Program-made: the position numbers and the translations under genes
Part shown: positions 16,405-23,950 of the stretch, one piece after another
Numbering within the stretch: position 1 is the stretch's first letter
Layout of the letters: each line of letters starts with the position of its first letter
NCBI GenBank assembly: GCA_013003065.1
Contig: JABDLI010000065.1
Location: 1 to 33,391 of the forward strand
DNA from: Phycisphaerales bacterium
Lineage (GTDB): Bacteria > Planctomycetota > Phycisphaerae > Phycisphaerales > SM1A02
Length of the DNA stretch: 33,391 nt
Reading direction: 5' to 3'
Notes under the pieces: generated by a model
The model's input: the letters and a program-made list of their open reading frames with translations, nothing else
Database searches by the model: none
Told to the model about the DNA's origin: nothing

Positions 16405-16881
16405 ATGCTCTGGGCCATCGACGGCACCCGCACGTTTCGAAGTCCGCCCCGGCCCGAGCCCTCCCCGGTTCGGACCGCGGCCGTCTACTGCTCCGACGGA
16501 ACGATCACGGAGCACGTCGACGCCTTTCTCCACGATGGTCTGAAGCTGCCGCGGTGCGACCGCGTGATGCTGCCGGGAGGACCCGCCCGCCTCGCCGGAC
16601 ACGCCGAGGAAACGCTGCGGCACGATGACATCGTGGCCGAGCTCAGGTTTCTGATCGACGCGCACGAGCTGGAGCGGGTGATCCTCATCCAGCACGAGGG
16701 CTGCGCTTACTACCGCGAACGCCTTCGGGTCGATGAGCAGGAGATGCCCGCGAACCAGCGGACCGACCTGATGCGCGCGGCATCCGCTCTCCGCGACGCG
16801 ACGAACGTTGCGGCGATCGACGCGTACGTCGCGCGGCCGGACGGCGATGCGATGATCTTCGATGCCGTCGCCATCCAATGA
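16405..16881 (+). CDS. beta-carbonic-anhydrase-like protein
   Basis: This 158-residue protein resembles the beta-carbonic anhydrase fold. CSDG (Cys29, Asp31) and QHEGC (His97, Cys100) sit where the zinc ligands Cys, His and Cys and the catalytic Asp of beta-CAs occur. LPGGPARLA takes the place of the usual RNAG loop. The Arg of the Asp-Arg dyad (CSDSR in classical enzymes) is Thr33 here, so hydratase activity cannot be assumed. The ATG at 16405 has only a distant GGAG and is a best guess. The stop overlaps the start of the EamA gene (ATGA), and PEP carboxylase follows, which fits a bicarbonate-supply role. It is divergent from the metal-efflux operon, with 222 bp between the starts. Confidence 0.7.
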   Translation: MLWAIDGTRTFRSPPRPEPSPVRTAAVYCSDGTITEHVDAFLHDGLKLPRCDRVMLPGGPARLAGHAEETLRHDDIVAELRFLIDAHELERVILIQHEGCAYYRERLRVDEQEMPANQRTDLMRAASALRDATNVAAIDAYVARPDGDAMIFDAVAIQ

Positions 16882-17882
16882 GCTCGCGTGGCGCCGGGGC
16901 GTTGTTCGTCCTCGCGGGAGCCGTCGTTCTGCTCGCACTCGCGGGTCCGCTGGTCAAGTGGCTCGTCACGCAGGGCGGCCCGGACGGACTCGTCGCTCCG
17001 AACGCCATCTCGTTCTGCAATGTGCTCTTCGTCGGCAACCTCTGCGCCGGGCTGACGACCTTGCTGTTCTTCGGACCGCGGGCCACGGCCGCGGGCGTGA
17101 TCCGGGAACGTGGCGTGCGCCGCTGGATGCTGCTGGTGATCTCGGTCGCGTTCGCCGTCGCGATTCCGACGATGCTCTTCACGGCGCTGGAGACGACGAC
17201 GGTCACCAACCTGATTCTCCTGGGACGCTTCGAGTCGATCTCGTTCGCGGCGTGCGCGGCGGTCTTCTTCGGCGCGACGCTGACGCGATCACAGCTCGCC
17301 GGGTACACCGTCATCGCCCTCGGGATCGGCGCCCTCGTCCTCATCCAGGGGATGGGCGCCCTGACGCGGGGGGACCTGCTGGTGATCGCCGCGGCGGGGC
17401 TGCAGGGGCTGGCGGCGTGCACGAGCAAGCTCGTGCTGGCGGAGATGCCGGTGCGTTCCTTCGTCTTCCTCCGCAACGCCGCGTCCGCGATCGTGTTCTT
17501 CATCATCGCGATCATCCTCTACGGACCCGCCCACTTCGCGCACGCGTTCGGGCCGGGGTTGTGGATCGTGATGCTGGTCTACGGGCTCGGCGTCGTCGCG
17601 CTCGGGCAACTCGCGTGGTACCGGAGTCTCGAGCAGCTCGTGCCGGCGACGGTCGCTGCGTTCGCCATGGCGTCGCCGGCCATTGCGATCGGATTCGCCG
17701 TCGTCCTGCTCGGCGAATTCCCGACGCCCGGGCAGATCGCCGGTGGCGTGATCATTGCCATCGGCATCGCCATCGCGGGCCGGGGCCGGCGTCAGGGGCA
17801 TCCGCAGACGGGCGGGACCGAGGCCAGCCTGGGCGGCGCGTCCGCCCTCCCAATTGAGGACACCACGGACGACCATCCATGA
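16878..17882 (+). CDS. EamA/DMT-superfamily transporter
   Basis: This 334-residue protein has ten hydrophobic spans in two EamA-like repeats (about 5-148 and 157-297). This is typical of drug/metabolite transporters that move amino acids, nucleosides or sugar phosphates across the inner membrane. The second half ends with the family-like VVLLGEFPTPGQIAGGVIIAIGIAIAG run, then a polar tail of about 35 residues. The ATG overlaps the upstream stop, and its own stop overlaps the ppc start (ATGA at 17879-17882), so it is translationally tied to both neighbours. The substrate cannot be read from the sequence. The context suggests a carbon metabolite. Confidence 0.85.
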   Translation: MSSRGAGALFVLAGAVVLLALAGPLVKWLVTQGGPDGLVAPNAISFCNVLFVGNLCAGLTTLLFFGPRATAAGVIRERGVRRWMLLVISVAFAVAIPTMLFTALETTTVTNLILLGRFESISFAACAAVFFGATLTRSQLAGYTVIALGIGALVLIQGMGALTRGDLLVIAAAGLQGLAACTSKLVLAEMPVRSFVFLRNAASAIVFFIIAIILYGPAHFAHAFGPGLWIVMLVYGLGVVALGQLAWYRSLEQLVPATVAAFAMASPAIAIGFAVVLLGEFPTPGQIAGGVIIAIGIAIAGRGRRQGHPQTGGTEASLGGASALPIEDTTDDHP

Positions 17883-20542
17883 CCCACCCCCTCGCCCGCG
17901 ACATCACCTGGCTCACGACCCGGCTCGACGAGGTCGAGACGGACACCGCGCGGGCCGCCGTCGACCGGATACGGACGATCGCCACCGGCATGCTCGAACG
18001 GGGCGATCTCGATCCCGCGCTGGCGACACTCGATCCGGTCGACATCCACGCGGCGCTCAAGCTGTTGACGACCCGGTTTCACCTGCGCAACAAGGCCGAG
18101 CAGATCCACATCGCCCGCGTCAACCGCGAGCGCGAGCGGGAAGCAACCCCGACCCGCCCCCGGCCCGAGTCGCTGGCCGAAGCCGTCGGCACGCTCGCGC
18201 GGGACGATGTACCGCTGGCCACACTCCTCGAGATGCTCGCGACGCTGGACATTCGCCCGACGCTGACCGCGCACCCCACCGAGTCGCGACGCCGCAGCGT
18301 GATGCAGAAGCAGACGAGGATCGGCGACCTGCTGACGGATCGCAACACGAGCGACCCGACGCCAACCGAGCTCGCCCGCCTCGAGAGCGCGGTGCGGCAG
18401 ACGCTCGGCCTGCTGTTGGCCACCGACGAGGTGCGCTCGCGGCGGCTCGACGTGATCGACGAGGTGCGGAACGGAATCCACTACCTGGCCGGCACGATCT
18501 GGGATGCGATCCCCGCGCTCGAACGCGATCTCGCGGACGCCATCGAGACCCACTACGGCAAGCGACCGCCCCTGCCCGTCTTCGTGCGGTATCGGTCGTG
18601 GATCGGCGGCGACCGGGACGGCAACCCGAACGTCACCGCCGAGCTCACACGCAGCGCATTCGCGGAGATGAGGAACGCTGCCGTCGCCGGGCATCGAGCC
18701 GGCCTGGAGACGCTGCGGCAGGAACTCAGCGTGTCCGAACGTCGGGTGCCGATCGCCCCCGCCCTGGTGGCAGCGATCCGCGACGTCGAGGCGGAACGCC
18801 CGCTCGACCCGGACCTCGTCCGGCACCTCGCCCACGAGCCGTTCCGGGTCAAGATCAGATCGATGCAGCAGCGGCTGGGCGACGCGGGGTATTCGGCGAG
18901 GGGGTTCATCGAGGACCTCACGATGTTGCAGGACGCACTCACGCACGCGGGCCTGGTCGAATCCGCCACGCGGGGCCCGGTCGCCGATGCGATCGTGCGT
19001 GCCCGCGCATTCGGGTTTCATCTCGCGGCGCTCGACCTGCGTCAGCACAGCCGGGTGCACGAAGCGGCCGTCGGCGAGATGCTCGCCGCCGCCGGTGTCA
19101 CGAACGACTACGCAACGCTCGACGAGCCGGCGCGGCTCCGGGCCTTGCGGAGGGAGCTGGCGACCGCACGCCCCCTGCTCGCGCGTCACGCCGAGTGCAC
19201 GCCGGAAACCCGGGAGCTTCTCGACGCCCTCGCGGTCGTCGCCGAGGCGGCCCGCCTGGATCGCGACGCCGTCGGCTCGTACATCGTGAGCTTCTCCCGC
19301 GAAGCGAGCGATGTGCTGGAGGTCCTGGTGCTTCTCCGGGAGGCGGGGTTGTGGACGATCGAGAACGGTCGGGTCGAGTGCCCCATCGACGTCGCACCGC
19401 TCTTCGAGACCGTCGACGACCTGGAACGCGCGCCCGCCGTCATGCGGGCGCTCTTTGCCGAGCCCGTGTACGCGGCCCAGCTCGCCGCCCGCGGCGGCTT
19501 CCAGGAGATCATGCTCGGCTACTCCGACAGCAACAAGGACGGCGGCTACTGGGCGGCCAACTGGCGGTTGCAGGGCGGGCAGGACCGTCTCGCGCACGCG
19601 TGCATCGAGGCCGGCGTTGCGTTCCGGTTCTTCCACGGGCGTGGGGGCACGGTCGCGCGGGGCGGCGGCCGCGCGCACCGGGCCATCCTCGCCAGCCCCC
19701 CCGCCAGCCGCAACGGACGCATCCGCTTCACCGAGCAGGGCGAGGTCATCTCGTTTCGCTATGCCATGCCCGCGCTGGCCCGCCGGCACCTGGAGCAGAT
19801 CGCGAACGCGATGATCCTCGCGACGGCCGACACCACGCCCGCCGGTCCGGCGCCGCCCGATCTCACGACCGTCATGGAGACGCTCGCGGAACGCTCTCGC
19901 GCGACCTACCGCGGGCTCATCGACGATCCCGCGTTCTGGCCGTGGTTCGTCGAACGTTCGCCCGTCCTGCACATCGGCGAGCTCCCGATCGCCTCGCGAC
20001 CGGTCTCGCGGGGCGGCGGCGACATCACGTTCGACCGGCTGCGGGCGATCCCCTGGGTGTTCGCGTGGACACAGATGCGGTACGGCACGCCCGGCTGGTA
20101 CGGCATCGGCGCCGCCTTCGAGACGGTCGTCCTGTCCGATCCGTCGCGGCTCGACGATTGCCGGGTGGCGTACCAACGCGGCGGCTACCTCCGAGCGTTC
20201 ATCGACAACGCGCAACAGGAGATGGCGCGTGCGCGTCTGTCCGTCGCCCGGTGGTATGCGGGCTCCGCGGGCGCCGCGTTGCACACGCGGCTCGCGGGGG
20301 AGTTCGAACGGGCCGAGCGGGCCGTCCTCGCGATCACCGGGCAGACGGCCCTGCTGGACAACAACCCGGTCATCCAGCGTTCGATCCACGAGCGCAATCC
20401 CGACACCGACACGATCAACGCCCTCCAGGTCGAGCTGCTGCGACGCTGGCGGGAGGCGCCGGCCGACGAACGCCCGGCCCTCCGCTCGCTCATTCTCCTG
20501 AGCGTCAATGGCCTGGCCGCGGCCATGCAAAGCACGGGGTGA
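17879..20542 (+). CDS. ppc: phosphoenolpyruvate carboxylase
   Basis: This 887-residue enzyme adds bicarbonate to phosphoenolpyruvate to make oxaloacetate and phosphate, replenishing the TCA cycle in the cytoplasm. Signature regions are complete: LTAHPTE with catalytic His132, WIGGDRDGNP (241-250), MLGYSDSNKDGGYWAANW (about 545-562), and the mobile loop FHGRGGTVARGGG (585-597). IPWVFAWTQMRYGTPGWYG and the C-terminal SVNGLAAAMQSTG follow. The end, STG, replaces the usual NTG. Length is normal for bacteria. The start overlaps the EamA stop, and an EEP-family lipoprotein gene begins 4 bp after its stop. Allosteric behaviour cannot be predicted from what I see. Confidence 0.97.
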   Translation: MTHPLARDITWLTTRLDEVETDTARAAVDRIRTIATGMLERGDLDPALATLDPVDIHAALKLLTTRFHLRNKAEQIHIARVNREREREATPTRPRPESLAEAVGTLARDDVPLATLLEMLATLDIRPTLTAHPTESRRRSVMQKQTRIGDLLTDRNTSDPTPTELARLESAVRQTLGLLLATDEVRSRRLDVIDEVRNGIHYLAGTIWDAIPALERDLADAIETHYGKRPPLPVFVRYRSWIGGDRDGNPNVTAELTRSAFAEMRNAAVAGHRAGLETLRQELSVSERRVPIAPALVAAIRDVEAERPLDPDLVRHLAHEPFRVKIRSMQQRLGDAGYSARGFIEDLTMLQDALTHAGLVESATRGPVADAIVRARAFGFHLAALDLRQHSRVHEAAVGEMLAAAGVTNDYATLDEPARLRALRRELATARPLLARHAECTPETRELLDALAVVAEAARLDRDAVGSYIVSFSREASDVLEVLVLLREAGLWTIENGRVECPIDVAPLFETVDDLERAPAVMRALFAEPVYAAQLAARGGFQEIMLGYSDSNKDGGYWAANWRLQGGQDRLAHACIEAGVAFRFFHGRGGTVARGGGRAHRAILASPPASRNGRIRFTEQGEVISFRYAMPALARRHLEQIANAMILATADTTPAGPAPPDLTTVMETLAERSRATYRGLIDDPAFWPWFVERSPVLHIGELPIASRPVSRGGGDITFDRLRAIPWVFAWTQMRYGTPGWYGIGAAFETVVLSDPSRLDDCRVAYQRGGYLRAFIDNAQQEMARARLSVARWYAGSAGAALHTRLAGEFERAERAVLAITGQTALLDNNPVIQRSIHERNPDTDTINALQVELLRRWREAPADERPALRSLILLSVNGLAAAMQSTG

Positions 20543-20546
20543 GAAC

Positions 20547-21365
20547 ATGAAACGACACTGCTCCGCGATCGTTCTCCGTTGTCTGGTCGGGCTGCTCGCG
20601 GGCTGCGTCGCGGCGTGCACGCCCGTTCCGCCGACGACCGTAACCCCGAACGCCACGTTGCGGGTGATGGCCTACAACGTGAAGACCGGTCTTGGTCTCG
20701 ACGGCCGGCGCGATCTGTCGCGGATCGCCGAGGTGATCCGGGCGGCTGCCCCCGACGTCGTCACGCTCCAGGAGATCGACCGCGGCGCCACCCGTTCCGC
20801 TCGGGTCGATCAACCGCGGGCGCTCGGCCGCCGGCTGGGCATGGACCACGCGTACGGCCCCTTCATGGCGTTCCAGGGTGGCGAGTACGGGATGGCCGTG
20901 TTGTCGCGGTATCCGATCCGCGACGCCCGCAATCTCCCCCTCCCCGAGGGCCGCCGCGAGCCCCGCACGGCGCTCGCGATCGAGGTCGAGACGCCGGCCG
21001 GCGTCGTCACGGTCGTTGGCGTGCATCTCGACTGGCTCGCCGACGACGCCGAGCGGTTCGCGCAGGCGGAGGCGCTGATCGCCCACGTCGAAACGCTCGA
21101 CGGACCCGTCGTGCTCGCCGGCGACTTCAACGACGAGCCGGGATCGCGGACGATCACGCTCCTGCGTGAGCGATTCGTCGAGGTCGCCAAGCCCGCGGGC
21201 GAGCGGTTCACGTTCCCGGCCGGCACGCCGGACCGTGAGATCGACTACGTCTTTCTCCGTCCCGCCGCCGGGCTGCGTGGCATCTCCGCCCGCGTGATCG
21301 ACGAGCCCGTCGCCTCGGACCATCGGCCCGTCGTGGCCGAGTGCACGCTGCGGTCGTCGCCGTGA
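20547..21365 (+). CDS. endonuclease/exonuclease/phosphatase-fold lipoprotein
   Basis: This 272-residue member of the EEP superfamily contains metal-dependent phosphodiesterases acting on nucleic acids, lipids or inositol phosphates. The N-terminus ends with LLAGC and then VAAC, either of which could be a lipobox (Cys20 or Cys24), so it is probably an exported lipoprotein. Active-site motifs are intact: MAYNVKTG, LQEID, VHLDW, GDFND and SDHRP, supplying the Asn, Glu, His, Asp and Asp-His residues. The ATG at 20547 lies 4 bp past the ppc stop. A longer frame starting inside ppc would lose the signal peptide. The substrate is unknown. It is a close relative of secreted EEP proteins and not of the repair enzyme Xth. 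Confidence 0.88.
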   Translation: MKRHCSAIVLRCLVGLLAGCVAACTPVPPTTVTPNATLRVMAYNVKTGLGLDGRRDLSRIAEVIRAAAPDVVTLQEIDRGATRSARVDQPRALGRRLGMDHAYGPFMAFQGGEYGMAVLSRYPIRDARNLPLPEGRREPRTALAIEVETPAGVVTVVGVHLDWLADDAERFAQAEALIAHVETLDGPVVLAGDFNDEPGSRTITLLRERFVEVAKPAGERFTFPAGTPDREIDYVFLRPAAGLRGISARVIDEPVASDHRPVVAECTLRSSP

Positions 21366-22546
21366 GCGAGCCGGAAACGCCTGATCGCGCGACGCTCGCC
21401 GAACGGGCCCGACAATCGTTCGCAACGCGGTTCGGTCGCCCCGCGACGACGGTCGTCGCGGCGCCGGGACGCGTGAACCTGATCGGTGACCACACGGATT
21501 ACGAGGAAGGCCTCGCGTTGCCGATGGCCATCGATCGCTCCGTCGTCATCGCGGCGGCGCCGCGCGAGACCCCGGGAGACACCGCCTGCCGCATCCACAG
21601 CGTCGCGATGAACGAGACGTGCGTCGTCCGGCGGGACGACCTGGTGAACACGCCGCCACCCGCCGGGCGCGGGTGGAAGCGGTACGTCGCCGGCGTCCTC
21701 GCCCTCGCGCCCGACGCGGGCATGTCCGCGCCGGCGTTCGACGCGTGGATCGAGTCGACGGTGCCGCCGGACGCCGGGCTCTCGAGCAGCGCAGCCTTGG
21801 AGGTTGCGGTCGCAACGCTCGTTGAATCGCTCGTCGGCCGGACGCTGCCCCCGCTCGAGAAAGCCCGGTGGTGCCAACGAGCGGAGCATGTCTACGCCGG
21901 CGTGCCGTGCGGCCTCATGGATCAGATCGCGTCCGCCGCATCAACGGCGGGCCACGCGATGCTCCTGGACTGCCGCACGCTCGCGATGACGCCGATCCCG
22001 CTGCCCGCGAGGGAGGTGGCGGTGCTCCTCGCCGACACCGGCGAGCGGCGGGACCTCACGTCGAGTGCGTACGCCGAGCGGCGACAGGCGTGCCGCGATG
22101 CCGCAACCCACCTTGGCGTCGCCACGCTCCGTGACGCCGAGCGTGTCGACCTCGACCGCGTCGCCGATGTCCTTCCGCCCGCCGTGCTGCGTCGGGCGTG
22201 TCACGTCATCGGCGAGAACGACCGCGTGCGGGCGTGCGCCGCGGCTCTCCGGTGTGGACATTGGAGCGACGCCGGACGTCTGATGAACGAGAGCCACGAC
22301 TCCCTGCGCGACGACTTCGAGGTGTCGAGCGCAGCCCTGGATGCGATCGTCGCCGCGGCCCGATCGATCGGTTCCGGCGGCGGTGTGCATGGCGCCCGCA
22401 TGACCGGCGCGGGGATGGGCGGCTGCGTGGTCATCCTCGCTGCACCCGAGGCCGCGTCGGGCGTCATGCGGCGATTGACGCGTATCGCGTCGAGCGTGTT
22501 GGTGGTGCGGCCGGAGGATGGGGCAGGACCGGTTTGTGGAGGATAG
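21362..22546 (+). CDS. galK: galactokinase (GHMP family)
   Basis: This 394-residue GHMP kinase phosphorylates galactose at C1 with ATP in the Leloir pathway. The galactokinase signature is clear: PGRVNLIGDHTDYEEGLALPMAI, interrupted only by small changes such as Asp for the usual Glu in GEHTDY. The ATP-binding PPDAGLSSSAALE and the C-terminal GARMTGAGMGGC are both present, and CGLMDQ carries the likely catalytic Asp. I chose the GTG at 21362 because it overlaps the upstream stop (GTGA). An alternative GTG at 21341 would add seven residues. No other galactose-pathway gene lies nearby. Related GHMP sugar kinases such as arabinokinase remain possible but fit less well. Confidence 0.9.
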   Translation: MSEPETPDRATLAERARQSFATRFGRPATTVVAAPGRVNLIGDHTDYEEGLALPMAIDRSVVIAAAPRETPGDTACRIHSVAMNETCVVRRDDLVNTPPPAGRGWKRYVAGVLALAPDAGMSAPAFDAWIESTVPPDAGLSSSAALEVAVATLVESLVGRTLPPLEKARWCQRAEHVYAGVPCGLMDQIASAASTAGHAMLLDCRTLAMTPIPLPAREVAVLLADTGERRDLTSSAYAERRQACRDAATHLGVATLRDAERVDLDRVADVLPPAVLRRACHVIGENDRVRACAAALRCGHWSDAGRLMNESHDSLRDDFEVSSAALDAIVAAARSIGSGGGVHGARMTGAGMGGCVVILAAPEAASGVMRRLTRIASSVLVVRPEDGAGPVCGG

Positions 22547-22628
22547 GTGGGGTTGGGGCCGGGGCCGTGACCGCGACTCTCGCCGGCGTCTCTTCCCGTT
22601 CCTTCGGGACTGTACTCCCAACCTCCGG

Positions 22629-22738
22629 GTGCCACGGACAGCGAAGCGTCCGTGCCGTCAGCGTCCGTTGCAAAGGGGTGATTGACGCCCTCTCGCAAGG
22701 GACGACGCACGGCACGGACGCTCCGCTGTCCGTGGCAC
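22629..22738. repeat. long inverted repeat, 30-bp arms (REP/BIME-like)
   Basis: Arms at 22629-22658 and 22709-22738 are reverse complements at 29 of 30 positions, the only mismatch being 22644/22723. A 50-bp spacer separates them. Each arm also contains its own small palindrome, CACGGAC...GTCCGTG, so each can fold alone or with the other. It lies between the ends of two convergent genes (galK and the fasciclin gene), a usual location for REP/BIME-type dispersed repeats. Confidence 0.8.
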
Positions 22739-22780
22739 CAGTACTTTGTGAACCGTGCCCAGGTTCATCCCACGACGATA

Positions 22781-22810
22781 GAGACCCGCGACCATCCGGT
22801 CGCGGGTCTC
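22781..22810 (-). terminator. strong hairpin between convergent genes
   Basis: GAGACCCGCGACC (22781-22793) and GGTCGCGGGTCTC (22798-22810) form a perfect 13-bp stem with a four-base loop. It is 26 bp beyond the fasciclin-gene stop. No T run follows on either strand, so it may be a bidirectional or Rho-assisted terminator or an mRNA-stabilising end. Confidence 0.55.
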
Positions 22811-22835
22811 GGACTGCGCGTGAAGCGGAGGACGT

Positions 22836-23426
22836 CTACGGCAGGTCGACCGGAATCAGCACCCGAGAGATCGTATGAATGATTCCGTTGTCGGTCTGCA
22901 GGTTCAGCGGGAAGAACAGCGTGGGGTTCGGAAGGTCCGGCTCGTTGTCAACCAGGAACAAGAATCGCGGCAGGAAGGTGCCCCCCTGAAGCGTCTCCAC
23001 GGGGACGCCGAAGAAGCTCAAGAGAATGAACTCGAAAGCGTTGATTTCGTCGTCCACGACGTGATAGAGGAGCACGTCGGTGAGCAGTGGGATCGGATCG
23101 CCGCCACCCAGGTCGGTGAGCGCGGACACGATGAACTCGAATGCCCCGCTTTCGTCCCGCCCCTCGTAACCGAGAGTTCGAGCGAGCCGAATGAACGCGA
23201 GGTCGTTCGGAGCAAACACGGTGAGCTCCGCGTCGGGATCGGCCAGCGGCCCGACCAGGTCGGCGGCGACGACCGCGTTGAGCAGCATGTCGTAATCGAA
23301 CCAGTTCTGATCGAACTCACCACCGCTCGACGCCACGACATCCGCAATGGTCTGCGCCGACGCGGGGGCCGTCATGACGCCGGCGCCGAGGGTCGAGAGG
23401 GTGAGGGCCAGTGTGCGGGTCAACAT
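22836..23426 (-). CDS. secreted fasciclin (FAS1)-domain protein
   Basis: This 196-residue protein has a signal peptide (1-24, ending PASAQ) and a single FAS1 domain, a fold used in cell adhesion and matrix binding. The FAS1 H1 and H2 boxes are recognisable as LTVFAPNDLAFIRL and the late NGIIHTISRVLIP, with LLYHVV between them. The middle contains inserted loops (TDLGGGDPIPLLTD and LSFFGVPVETLQ), making it longer than a minimal domain. The ATG at 23426 follows an excellent GGAGG six bases upstream. The gene is monocistronic, with a hairpin 26 bp after the stop. It is presumably periplasmic or extracellular. Confidence 0.9.
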   Translation of the reverse strand: MLTRTLALTLSTLGAGVMTAPASAQTIADVVASSGGEFDQNWFDYDMLLNAVVAADLVGPLADPDAELTVFAPNDLAFIRLARTLGYEGRDESGAFEFIVSALTDLGGGDPIPLLTDVLLYHVVDDEINAFEFILLSFFGVPVETLQGGTFLPRFLFLVDNEPDLPNPTLFFPLNLQTDNGIIHTISRVLIPVDLP

Positions 23427-23552
23427 TTTTCGCCTCCAGAACGCTCTTGGTGTTGCCGCGGAGCCCACGCCCCGCCGACGTCCTGGTGATCGCGTCCCTC
23501 CGCAGGTCGGATTCGCTGCGCGGAGGAATTTGTCGTTCGGGGCCGGGGGTGT

Positions 23553-23588
23553 GTCCGGGTCCGGGTCCGGGTCCGTGTCCGCGTCCGG
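23553..23588. repeat. GTCCGG hexamer tract (6 units, 2 variant)
   Basis: Six consecutive hexamers read GTCCGG three times, GTCCGT, GTCCGC and GTCCGG. The tract lies upstream of the DUF971 start between divergent genes. Copy number would alter promoter spacing for DUF971 if it varies. Confidence 0.65.
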
Positions 23589-23601
23589 GGGGCGCGTCCG
23601 C

Positions 23602-23607
23602 TAGAAT
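23602..23607 (+). promoter_or_regulatory. candidate -10 box (TAGAAT) for leaderless DUF971 mRNA
   Basis: TAGAAT matches TATAAT at five positions and ends seven bases before the proposed GTG start at 23615. No Shine-Dalgarno sequence is visible, so transcription may begin at the start codon. No convincing -35 box is seen. Confidence 0.4.
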
Positions 23608-23614
23608 CCTCTTG

Positions 23615-23950
23615 GTGTCCCCCGATCAACCCCTCCACCTCGAGCTCGATCGCACGACCGGTCTTACCGTGCACTGGTCCGACGGGCGGCACAGCTTCTA
23701 TCCGGTGAAGCTGCTGCGTCGGCTGTCGCCGTCGGCCGACGCTCGCGCGTTGCGGGAGTCGCTGGCGGAGAATCCGCTTGCGGTGCTGCCGGCGAGCGCG
23801 GTCTCCAGCGGCGAGCCGCTGACGGCGGAGGGGGCGGAGATGGTCGGCAACTACGCCGTCCGCATTCGGTTCTCCGACGGGCACGACACGGGTCTGTACT
23901 CGTGGTCGTACCTTCGCGAGATCGACCCGCAGCGGGACGCGGTGGAATGA
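23615..23950 (+). CDS. DUF971 domain protein
   Basis: This roughly 111-residue protein belongs to DUF971 (gamma-butyrobetaine hydroxylase N-terminal-like), a small domain linked to iron-sulfur and cofactor enzymes. LTVHWSDGRHSFYPVKLLR and VGNYAVRIRFSDGHDTGLYSWSYLREI are clear family hallmarks. The usual CPCAxC-type motif after the first block is replaced by SPSADA, so the metal-binding cysteines are missing. The start is uncertain. I chose the GTG at 23615 because it gives a normal family length and sits seven bases after TAGAAT. The longer frame upstream is low-complexity Pro/Gly and unlikely. The stop overlaps the next start (ATGA), linking it to the thioesterase gene. Confidence 0.8.
   Translation: MSPDQPLHLELDRTTGLTVHWSDGRHSFYPVKLLRRLSPSADARALRESLAENPLAVLPASAVSSGEPLTAEGAEMVGNYAVRIRFSDGHDTGLYSWSYLREIDPQRDAVE

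Noticed and set aside
16222-16938. A 238-codon minus-strand frame opposite the carbonic-anhydrase-like gene
   Set aside because: Its product has no recognisable domain, while the plus-strand product has conserved zinc-ligand motifs and a coupled stop/start with the next gene.
17792-20656. A 954-codon open frame on the minus strand opposite ppc
   Set aside because: It is an antisense shadow produced by G+C-rich third positions. The plus strand carries all PEP carboxylase motifs.
22629-22738. Inverted repeat considered as the ends of an insertion sequence
   Set aside because: Only 50 bp separate the arms, no transposase gene is present, and no target-site duplication was seen.
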